DNA of 64,000 nt from Jiulongibacter sp024742395 (GTDB lineage: Bacteria > Bacteroidota > Bacteroidia > Cytophagales > Spirosomataceae). Shown piece by piece: positions 8,279 to 14,604 of the stretch. The stretch lies in the NCBI GenBank assembly GCA_965249455.1, contig OZ252236.1, positions 1,550,001-1,614,000 of the forward strand. Direction: 5' to 3'. The notes below the pieces were generated by a model, which was not told where the DNA came from, did not search any database, and was given only the letters and a program-made list of their open reading frames with translations. The first letter of the stretch is position 1, and every line of letters starts with the position of its first letter. A program made the position numbers and the translations under genes.

Positions 8279-8620
8279 ATGTGTCAAAAACAAGGAGTAA
8301 AACTTATTAGTGAATCAGCGTATGGGTATATGGGATACTGCTCAGGCTGTGATCGTTATAATCTTATCTTTGAGAATATTTTTCTCTTGCTTTCTTCAGA
8401 GGAAGTCAAAGGACTTGGGACAATCATGGACTTAGAATATGGCGTATATATCATGAATACACCGATAGGCCGTGGAAAAACAATCAGCGTGCAAACTCCC
8501 GTACCTAATACTTATTTTACATTTACTCCCTGTGAATATGAAGAGTTTAAACGCCTGGTTAACGAAACAGTCTTAATGCTTGAAGTCGATGAGATCATAG
8601 GTTCTTCGGGAAAGAATTAA
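8279..8620 (+). CDS. Small conserved protein, DUF6686-like (tentative)
   Basis: The protein has 113 residues with no signal peptide. Near the N-terminus is YCSGCDRYNLIFENIFLLLS: a CxxC pair followed by a strand, the pattern I associate with the small Bacteroidota family DUF6686. A further Cys lies in FTPCEYEEF. It starts 6 bp after the preceding small gene and appears to close the receptor operon. Function unknown; cytosolic zinc or iron binding through CxxC is possible. Confidence 0.5.
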   Translation: MCQKQGVKLISESAYGYMGYCSGCDRYNLIFENIFLLLSSEEVKGLGTIMDLEYGVYIMNTPIGRGKTISVQTPVPNTYFTFTPCEYEEFKRLVNETVLMLEVDEIIGSSGKN

Positions 8621-8639
8621 ATTTCATTAAGAGTTGAGG

Positions 8640-8647
8640 TATATTTG
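8640..8647 (+). promoter_or_regulatory. Probable -7 box of the dihydrofolate reductase gene
   Basis: TATATTTG fits TAnnTTTG and lies 19 bp before the folA ATG. The -33 position has only a weak TTAA. The box sits inside a loose inverted repeat (AGGTAT at 8637, ATACCT at 8654), which may be chance. Confidence 0.4.
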
Positions 8648-8666
8648 AGGCAAATACCTTTACGAT

Positions 8667-9167
8667 ATGAACATTTCTTTAATTATCGCTATTGCCCAAA
8701 ACAATGTGATCGGGAAAGACAATTCGCTAATTTGGCGACTTTCTGAAGACCTGAAAAATTTCAAAAAGTTGACCTCAGGGCATAGCATCATCATGGGCCG
8801 AAAAACCTACGATTCTATAGGCAGACCTTTGCCTAAAAGAAATAATATCGTGATTACAAGAAATGAAACTCTTAAAATTGAAGGTTGTGAGGTAGTAAAT
8901 AGTCTTGAGCAGGCCTTTGAACTAGCGAGCAGACTTGAGGGCAGTGAAGAGATATTTGTGATTGGCGGTGCCAATATTTATCAACAGGCAATGCGGTATG
9001 TAGATAAGGTTTATCTGACCAAAGTATATGCTGAACCAAAGGGGGATGCTTTTTTTGATCTTGCTCAATTTGATGAGTGGGAGGTATTAGAAAAACAGTC
9101 GTTTGGCAAAAATGAGGTGAATGAGTTTGATTTTGATATTTTAACTTTAGGAAGGTCTAGAAACTAA
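8667..9167 (+). CDS. folA: Dihydrofolate reductase
   Basis: The 166-residue protein is the usual length for chromosomal DHFR, which reduces dihydrofolate to tetrahydrofolate with NADPH. Visible motifs are LIIAIAQNNVIGKDN (substrate and Met20-loop region), WRLSEDLKNFK with the acidic residue matching E. coli Asp27, IIMGRKTYDSIGRPLPKRNN (NADPH binding), and FVIGGANIYQQAM (Gly-Gly NADPH loop). It ends convergently with the sigma-factor gene, overlapping it by 11 bp. No partner thymidylate synthase gene is visible here. Confidence 0.97.
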   Translation: MNISLIIAIAQNNVIGKDNSLIWRLSEDLKNFKKLTSGHSIIMGRKTYDSIGRPLPKRNNIVITRNETLKIEGCEVVNSLEQAFELASRLEGSEEIFVIGGANIYQQAMRYVDKVYLTKVYAEPKGDAFFDLAQFDEWEVLEKQSFGKNEVNEFDFDILTLGRSRN

Positions 9168-10353
9168 GGTTTTCTAATCTTTTACTGAGCATTTTTTTCT
9201 CAGATTCAGAAGGTGTAAGAGCCATGGCCTTTAAATAAGCTTTCTTTGCTTTAAGGGGCTCATTTAAATCCCGGAATATATTACCCAGAAAGCTGTGAAA
9301 TAAATAATGATCATCCAGTCCTTTGATTTTATTTAATGCTGCCAAGGCACTATCGGGTCCGGATAGTTCATTAATCACAACTGCCCTATTTAGTTCTAAA
9401 ATAGGAGAGGGGTTTGCCTTCAATAGGAGATTATAATAGTGAAGAATGTGTGGCCAATTTGTCTTGGCGTAAGTTGGAGCAGCACAATGCTCAAAAGCAA
9501 TGGCGGCTTCCAGATGATAGCTACTAATACTTTCGCCTTCTGAAGCTTTATTCAGGTAGTTTGTGGCTATTTGAATAAGTTCGCTATCCCATAGAGCTCT
9601 GTTCTGATTTTCTAATAATATTATATCACCCTGCTCATTTACTCTGCTTTGCTCTCGGGCAACATGAAAACACATTAATGCCAGTAGGGCATAGGCCTCT
9701 GTATTGGAAGTGGCCGGATTATCAGCCACAAGTTTTGCCAACGATATCGACTCTTGAATGAGATCTTTTCTAATGAGTTCATTGCCTGAGTTTGAATGAT
9801 AACCCTGATTGAAAAGAAGGTAAATGGCATTGAGTACTTTAGCGGTTCGGTCTTTGAGTTGCTCATTGTCTGGGAGCTGAAAAGCAATCTTCTCTTTTCT
9901 GAATGTTTCCTTGGCTCTTCGAATTCTCTTTGAAACTGCTTCTTCTTTGCTTAGTAAAGCCTGGGCAATTTCTTTGATACTAAAACCACAAAGCGTTTTT
10001 AAAACAAGGCTAATCTGACTTTCGGGACTAAGCACAGGATTACAGCAAACGTACATCATTTTTAATTGGTTGTCAGTGACGCTTTCCTGATTAAATAATC
10101 CATTCAGGCTTTGATTCAAGGTATATTCTGAGTGAAGCAGGGGCTGCTCCAGATCCAGCTGTTGGGTCTGTTTGTTTTTTCGGAGAACGTCAATGGCATG
10201 GTTTCGGGCCACACGGAATAACCATGCCGTCGGGTTGTCTGGAATACCTTTAATTTTCCAGACGTTTAAGGCTTTGATCAGTGTTTCTTGAACCACATCT
10301 TCAGCCATCTCCAGATTAGATGGACCAAAAATCTTTGTCAATGAAGAAACCAT
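9157..10353 (-). CDS. ECF42-type RNA polymerase sigma factor with C-terminal TPR-like domain
   Basis: The protein has at least 398 residues. The sigma2 region reads MAEDVVQETLIKALNVW then NPTAWLFRVARNHAIDVLRK; sigma4 reads LVLKTLCGFSIKEIAQALLSKEEAVSKRIRRAK; a long helical extension of about 200 residues follows (DUF6596-like/TPR). That extension plus an upstream YCII gene defines ECF42, where the extension replaces an anti-sigma factor. The first ATG (10353) cuts the conserved N-terminus: the frame stays open to 10431 and encodes HIAQLTDHLFRQESGK, which matches the usual family start. The extension has no ATG, GTG or TTG, only ATT (10398) and ATC (10422, 10419). Either a rare start codon or coupling from the overlapping YCII gene is likely. 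Confidence 0.88.
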   Translation of the reverse strand: MVSSLTKIFGPSNLEMAEDVVQETLIKALNVWKIKGIPDNPTAWLFRVARNHAIDVLRKNKQTQQLDLEQPLLHSEYTLNQSLNGLFNQESVTDNQLKMMYVCCNPVLSPESQISLVLKTLCGFSIKEIAQALLSKEEAVSKRIRRAKETFRKEKIAFQLPDNEQLKDRTAKVLNAIYLLFNQGYHSNSGNELIRKDLIQESISLAKLVADNPATSNTEAYALLALMCFHVAREQSRVNEQGDIILLENQNRALWDSELIQIATNYLNKASEGESISSYHLEAAIAFEHCAAPTYAKTNWPHILHYYNLLLKANPSPILELNRAVVINELSGPDSALAALNKIKGLDDHYLFHSFLGNIFRDLNEPLKAKKAYLKAMALTPSESEKKMLSKRLENLSF

Positions 10354-10423
10354 CTTTCCTGACTCCTGCCTGAAAAGATGGTCTGTAAGTTGAGCAATAT
10401 GTTTTTGACTGTCTTTGATGATC

Positions 10424-10774
10424 TTACATTTCTATCACCTGAATTTCTCTGACTTCTACTGAGCCATCTTCAAATTCCAAGACAGGACAATCTTTTGAGA
10501 TTTCTACAGCCTCATCATAAGACTGTGCATTGCAGATAAGGTAACCTCCTACCATTTCTTTGCCTTCAGCAAAAGGTCCGTCAGAAACTATCTTGTCTTT
10601 ACCTGTAACCGTTTTACCGGTCGTAAAAAGTGGCTCTGCTCCACCCATTTGACCTTTTTCTGCCAGGCCACCCATCCAGGCGAACCATTTTTGCATATGG
10701 GCTTGCTGCTCTTCCGGAGATTGTTCTGCAAGATTTGAATCGCCACCTCTGAATAATAAAAGATACTGTTTCAT
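10424..10774 (-). CDS. YCII-related DGPF-domain protein
   Basis: The 116-residue protein has the YCII fold signature: MKQYLLLFRGGD at the N-terminus and SDGPFAEGKEMVGGYLI in the middle. DGPF proteins are the standard genomic partner of ECF42 sigma factors and are thought to be part of their regulon or signalling. Its last codons (ATG TAA at 10429-10424) overlap the open frame of the sigma-factor gene, which lies +1 relative to it. On the minus strand about 75-110 bp upstream, TTTG and TATCTTTT are separated by 18 bp, a weak promoter candidate. Confidence 0.9.
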   Translation of the reverse strand: MKQYLLLFRGGDSNLAEQSPEEQQAHMQKWFAWMGGLAEKGQMGGAEPLFTTGKTVTGKDKIVSDGPFAEGKEMVGGYLICNAQSYDEAVEISKDCPVLEFEDGSVEVREIQVIEM

Positions 10775-10988
10775 GTTTTTGTATTTTAAAATTTGAACAT
10801 TGATTTACCTCTATGACGAGCAGCTTGGATAAATCGGACACCCTAGGACAAATCTTTTTGAAAAGATAAAATGATTTTTGCCGTGGCAAAGTAAGCAATC
10901 TGAGGCATTCAGACCTTTTTAAGGGTGTTGCGTTTTTTTTAATTTAGAAAATACCTTGAACAAGCTTATTCTATGAATGATAATTATT

Positions 10989-10996
10989 TAGCTTTG
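10989..10996 (+). promoter_or_regulatory. Probable -7 box of the TPP-riboswitch operon
   Basis: TAGCTTTG fits TAnnTTTG and lies 14 bp before the first riboswitch base, so transcription would start close to the aptamer. No clear TTTG -33 element is seen. The rest of the divergent gap (10775-10988) shows nothing further on the plus strand. Confidence 0.4.
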
Positions 10997-11010
10997 TAGT
11001 TGTTAAATAT

Positions 11011-11085
11011 TTGCACGGGGTGCTGTAAAAAGCTGAGATGTATACCCGAGAACCTGAACTGGCTAATACCAGCGTAGGAATGCAG
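11011..11085 (+). promoter_or_regulatory. TPP riboswitch (THI element)
   Basis: All core elements of the thiamine pyrophosphate aptamer are present in order: GGGGTGC (11017), CTGAGA (11033-11038), ATACCC (11042), GAACCTGA (11050-11057), CTGG and the closing CCAGCGTAGGAA (11069-11080). TTGCA (11011) and TGCAG (11081) can form the basal P1 stem. The following 67 nt to the ATG at 11153 contain a short hairpin (TTTCT/AGAAA, 11094-11107) and a repeated CTGTTTCTAT (11091 and 11112), but no intrinsic terminator with a T-run, so control of translation is more likely. The riboswitch places the next four genes under repression by TPP. Confidence 0.95.
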
Positions 11086-11152
11086 AGAGGCTGTTTCTAT
11101 TCAGAAAGGGCCTGTTTCTATCCTGTGTTTTGGCTGTTCTAAACCAAAGATT

Positions 11153-11872
11153 ATGCAGGAAATATCTAAATCATCGTACAGTCTGGTCAATCAGGAAATC
11201 AGAAATTGGCAAGGACGGAAAGAGTGGTTTTTTAACCGTGAACATACCGACACATATGAGCTGTGGTATGAAGGAAGATACAAACGAGCGGAGGTTTGGC
11301 AAAAGCGAGTGATGGCCGCATTGGTTAAGTCAGACCCCCGCGTTCAAACTCTGCTGGAGTTCGGCTGTGGCACGGGTCGTTTCACTCGCTGGTGGAAAGA
11401 CATCGGCATCGAAGCCGCGGGTGGAGATCTTTCTCCTTTTATGCTTGGACAGGCGGTGCATTTATTTGGAGGGAATCTGGTTTGGGCAGATTCTCATCAT
11501 ATGCCTTTTAAAGACAATACGTTTGATGCCCTGGCTTTCATTACTACGTTTGAGTATTACCGTGACCCCGTGGCCGTCATAAGGCAAGCAGCCAGGGTGG
11601 CTAAAAATGGAATAGCCTTTGGTATGATGAATAGAAATTCACCAAAAGTTGTCAGAAGAAGGGTTCAGGAGGCTTTCGGAAAAAATCCGTTTTACGTAAC
11701 TGCGACTTTCTATACTCCCAAGACATTAAAAGCGGTGATTGATAAAGCACTCGATGGTAGAAAGTATTCTATTGAATGGAACTGCACAGGATTGCCCAGC
11801 TGGTTTCCTGTTCAGGAATGGCAAGTTCCGGTCGGAGATTTTTTTGGTTTGTACGTAAAACTTGAGGACTGA
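11153..11872 (+). CDS. Class I SAM-dependent methyltransferase under TPP control
   Basis: The protein has 239 residues. Methyltransferase motif I is LLEFGCGTGRFT (about residues 64-75), followed by an acidic motif II (AAGGDLSPFML), WADSHHMPFKDNTFDALAF (motifs III-IV, Methyltransf_11 type) and a C-terminal substrate part with FPVQEWQVP. It is the first gene after the TPP riboswitch, and its TGA overlaps the next ATG (TGATG). The substrate is unknown. Bacterial Trm112-like proteins can activate methyltransferases, and one is encoded by the last gene of this operon, so the two may form a heterodimer. It is not a recognised enzyme of thiamine synthesis. Confidence 0.88.
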   Translation: MQEISKSSYSLVNQEIRNWQGRKEWFFNREHTDTYELWYEGRYKRAEVWQKRVMAALVKSDPRVQTLLEFGCGTGRFTRWWKDIGIEAAGGDLSPFMLGQAVHLFGGNLVWADSHHMPFKDNTFDALAFITTFEYYRDPVAVIRQAARVAKNGIAFGMMNRNSPKVVRRRVQEAFGKNPFYVTATFYTPKTLKAVIDKALDGRKYSIEWNCTGLPSWFPVQEWQVPVGDFFGLYVKLED

Positions 11873-12927
11873 TGTTAGAGGCAGGCAAAGTTTCTGAACA
11901 AACACTGAAAAATTCCATTTTTCCGCTGAGTGGTGCTCAAAGGTCAGAGGTGATTGCCGGGCCCTCCTATGGGGTAGATGTAAGTTTGGTGGCCATCAAT
12001 GACAGCCTTGCCATGGCATTGACAAGTGATCCGCTAAGCTATATACCCTCCATTGGGATGGAGGCCTCTGCCTGGCTCTCGGTGCATCTGATGGTGAATG
12101 ATATCATTACTACGACTGTAAAACCTTCTTTTTTACAGCTGGTACTGAATTTACCTGAGGAGGTAACTGCTGCGGCCTTTGAGAAATATTGGAGTCATAT
12201 TCACAGCATCTGTCAAGGATTAAATATCAGCATTACTGGCGGGCATACGGGCTTAATTCCGGGCTTGGTCTCTACCATATCCGGTGGTGGAACACTGGTT
12301 TCGGTTGGAGAAAAAAGCGAATTTCTGCTTTCAAATAGGGCAGAGCCAGGTGACCTGCTTTACATGAGTAAGCACTGTGCCATGTCTTCTTCAGCTTTGC
12401 TGGCCATGAGTTTTCCGGAGTACATCAAAAGGAAATGCGGTAAAGAGGTTTGGGAAAAAGCTTCTGAGCAGTTCTACGATACTTCTGTATTCAAAGAGGG
12501 TGTCTTGGCTTCTGAACTAAATAAGTCGGCACCGGTAGTAAAGGCCATGCATGATGTGACAGAAGGCGGTGTGTACGGAGCCATTTATGAAATGGCTGTA
12601 GCGGCGAATGTTGGAGTAAGGATTAATGATTGGCAATTGCCAAAGTCAGAAATCACTCAGAAGGTGTGTTCAGCCTTTGATCTGGATCATCGGTATTGCA
12701 TCGGAGCTGGGTCTATGATTTTTGCTGTAAATCCTGAAAATAAAGTAGTTTTTGAAAGAGAAATGAGTACACATATGGTACGAGTTACTGCTTTGGGAGA
12801 ATTTCTTGAACCGGAAGAGGGCAGAAGTATCAAACTATCGGATGGTCAGCTTGTCCTGCTTAAGGGAGGAGGAAAAGACCCTTATTGGGAAGCTTACTTT
12901 AAAGCATTTACAGAAGGATGGAAATGA
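11872..12927 (+). CDS. PurM-like protein of the HypE/ThiL (AIR synthase-related) superfamily
   Basis: The 351-residue protein has the two-domain AIR-synthase layout. The N-terminal half contains AGPSYGVDVSL, where HypE and ThiL have an acidic GDDAA-type motif, then LTSDP, HLMVND and ITGGHTG. The C-terminal half contains MHDVTEGGVYGAIYEMA, close to HypE's HDPTRGG-type loop. Superfamily members bind ATP and phosphorylate or activate carboxamide-like or phosphate substrates. ThiL makes TPP from thiamine phosphate, so ThiL-like activity is the first guess given the riboswitch, but the changed motif and the HypE-like C-terminus argue for a different substrate. It overlaps both neighbours (ATGs at 11872 and 12918-12927). 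Confidence 0.75.
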   Translation: MLEAGKVSEQTLKNSIFPLSGAQRSEVIAGPSYGVDVSLVAINDSLAMALTSDPLSYIPSIGMEASAWLSVHLMVNDIITTTVKPSFLQLVLNLPEEVTAAAFEKYWSHIHSICQGLNISITGGHTGLIPGLVSTISGGGTLVSVGEKSEFLLSNRAEPGDLLYMSKHCAMSSSALLAMSFPEYIKRKCGKEVWEKASEQFYDTSVFKEGVLASELNKSAPVVKAMHDVTEGGVYGAIYEMAVAANVGVRINDWQLPKSEITQKVCSAFDLDHRYCIGAGSMIFAVNPENKVVFEREMSTHMVRVTALGEFLEPEEGRSIKLSDGQLVLLKGGGKDPYWEAYFKAFTEGWK

Positions 12928-13529
12928 TGAAGCAAGTTTATCTCATAGCAGATCCTTCTCTGAAAGAGGAGTTTTTAATCAAAAAGGTGAGTGCGGCCAT
13001 CAGAGGCGGGGTTCAATTGGTTCAGCTTTGGAACAATTGGTCCCTGGGTGCGGTGAATGAGGAGCTGATTAAGAAAGTACATGAGATTTGTACCATTGGC
13101 AAGGCGAAATTGATTTTGAATGCAGACTTGAGTTGGGCGGAATATCCATTTATTGACGGTCTCCATCTTGACGAACCCACTGATCTCAGTCAGTTACAAA
13201 GAAGAAAAGATTTTGTAATAGGACTGACGGTCAATAATGATAGAACAATCATAGACTGGGCTGCCGGAAATAAAGTGGATTACCTTTCCTTCTGTTCCAT
13301 GTTTCCTTCCGGCACGAGTAATAGCTGTGAGTTGGTACAATTTGAAACAGTACAATATGCCACAGAAACCTATCAGCTCCCTGTTTATTTAGCGGGGGGA
13401 ATAAAGCATGAGACGCTTGGCAAACTTCATTCATTAAAATTTGACGGAATAGCCTTGGTCTCGGCTATAATGGATGCTGAGAATCCTGAAAACGAAGTGA
13501 AAAAATATTTAAACTACATGAATAAATGA
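12924..13529 (+). CDS. ThiE/TenI-like TIM-barrel protein with altered active site
   Basis: ATG codons at 12918, 12924 and 12927 are all possible starts; 12924 gives an ATGA overlap with the upstream stop codon. The roughly 200-residue product follows thiamine-phosphate synthase strand by strand: VYLIADPS, IRGGVQLVQL, LILNADLSWAEYPFIDGLHLDE, VIGLTVNN, KVDYLSFCSMFPSGTSNS, VYLAGGI and DGIALVSAIM. Key ThiE residues are replaced: the Arg and Lys after the VQL strand are W and N/W, IND is LNAD, and the TxTK phosphate loop is SGTSNS. The His of the DG-H-L motif is kept. It may therefore be a TenI-like or novel TPP-regulated enzyme rather than a true ThiE. Confidence 0.75.
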   Translation: MMKQVYLIADPSLKEEFLIKKVSAAIRGGVQLVQLWNNWSLGAVNEELIKKVHEICTIGKAKLILNADLSWAEYPFIDGLHLDEPTDLSQLQRRKDFVIGLTVNNDRTIIDWAAGNKVDYLSFCSMFPSGTSNSCELVQFETVQYATETYQLPVYLAGGIKHETLGKLHSLKFDGIALVSAIMDAENPENEVKKYLNYMNK

Positions 13530-13789
13530 AAGAGACTTTTTTAAGTAAAATGTGTTGTCCGTTTGATCACTCAGACCTGAATCATTCTGTTTTTATACAA
13601 GAGGGTGAAGAAATAAAAGAGGGGCTTTTGGGCTGTCCGGAGTGTAGCAGGGTGTATCCTATCATTCATGGTGTAGCCATTATGGCTCCAAACGAATACC
13701 GACAGTTAGAATTGGAAAAACCCTTCTATGATAAATGGAAAATTGAGCTCTTAGAGAACAAGGAGTTTTCAAAGATAGAACTAAGCTGA
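13526..13789 (+). CDS. Trm112-like zinc protein
   Basis: The 87-residue protein has CCPFDHSDL near the N-terminus and GCPECSRVYPIIHGVAIM in the middle, the paired-Cys layout of Trm112/YcaR proteins (a Cys-containing first knuckle, then CPxC and a YPI-x-G-[IV]-P/A-x-M strand). The first knuckle has C-C-x-x-D-H instead of CPxC, so zinc binding there may involve His or be lost. Trm112 activates several methyltransferases by covering a hydrophobic face. Its ATGA overlap with the ThiE-like gene and the methyltransferase gene in the same operon suggest that pairing. A link to the next gene, a glycosyltransferase, is the alternative. Confidence 0.8.
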   Translation: MKETFLSKMCCPFDHSDLNHSVFIQEGEEIKEGLLGCPECSRVYPIIHGVAIMAPNEYRQLELEKPFYDKWKIELLENKEFSKIELS

Positions 13790-13843
13790 TCTTTGCTTTG
13801 GAAGTCTATTGTCTTCTTCGACAATTCTAACCATTTTTGCCAG

Positions 13844-14581
13844 ATGAAATTAAGCGTTGTCATTCCGGCTTATAATGAGGCCGAATCTATCCCGGAAACA
13901 CTCCATTCTCTTTACAATACACTTAGCAAGCATCAGATAGACCATGAAATATGGGTGACAAACGATAATTCTAAGGACAATACGGCAGAGGTGCTTGCAG
14001 CCTTGCAAAAGGAAATTCCGACGCTTACTTTTGAAACCAATAAAGGCCCTAACGGTTTTGGCTATGCCGTAAGATATGGTTTAGAACGCTTTTCAGGTGA
14101 CTGTGTAGCCGTTTTTATGGCAGACATGTCTGATGATCCTGAGGATTTGGTGAAGTATTACCGAACCATGCTTAAAGACAATGTGGATATGGTTTTTGGT
14201 AGCAGATGGGGTAAAGGCGGTAAGGTAATTGATTATCCTAAGCATAAAAGAGTAATTAACAGGATAGCGAATTTCATTGTGAAAACAATTATGCGTATCG
14301 ATTACAATGACACCACCAATGCCTTTAAACTGTACAAAAGAGAAACGATGGAAGGAATTAAACCTTTCTTGTCGCCTCATTTTAACCTGACCATTGAATT
14401 ACCTTTAAAGGCTATGGTTAGAGGTTATTCGTACAGCGTGGTACCCAATAGCTGGACAAACCGTAAGTACGGAGAATCAAAATTGAAAATAAAGGAAATG
14501 GGTAGCCGTTATTTCTTTATTTTGATGTACTGTTTTATTGAGAAATATTTTTCTCGTGGCGATTACATGAAGAAACAATAG
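13844..14581 (+). CDS. GT2 glycosyltransferase, dolichyl/polyprenyl-phosphate mannosyltransferase-like
   Basis: The start is the ATG at 13844 (MKLSVVIPAYNEAESI), which begins directly with the GT2 nucleotide-binding strand. The 245-residue product carries VTNDNSKDNTAEVL, GFGYAVRYGLE, VFMADMSDDPEDL (the metal-binding DxSD replaces the common DADLQ) and NRKYGESKLKIKEMG at the end of the catalytic domain, all typical of DPM1-type enzymes that move a sugar from GDP or UDP to a polyprenyl phosphate. No C-terminal membrane domain is attached. It lies 54 bp after the Trm112-like gene and 23 bp before the BatA-like gene. Confidence 0.85.
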   Translation: MKLSVVIPAYNEAESIPETLHSLYNTLSKHQIDHEIWVTNDNSKDNTAEVLAALQKEIPTLTFETNKGPNGFGYAVRYGLERFSGDCVAVFMADMSDDPEDLVKYYRTMLKDNVDMVFGSRWGKGGKVIDYPKHKRVINRIANFIVKTIMRIDYNDTTNAFKLYKRETMEGIKPFLSPHFNLTIELPLKAMVRGYSYSVVPNSWTNRKYGESKLKIKEMGSRYFFILMYCFIEKYFSRGDYMKKQ

Positions 14582-14604
14582 CTTAATCCTGAGAACGAAA
14601 CAAT

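Noticed and set aside
11130..11312. A 60-codon frame starting before the methyltransferase ATG
   Set aside because: It overlaps the well-supported methyltransferase in another frame and has no family motif.
13793..13843. TTG start of the GT2 gene at 13793
   Set aside because: The extra residues precede the first GT2 strand and match nothing; the ATG at 13844 begins directly with the conserved fold.
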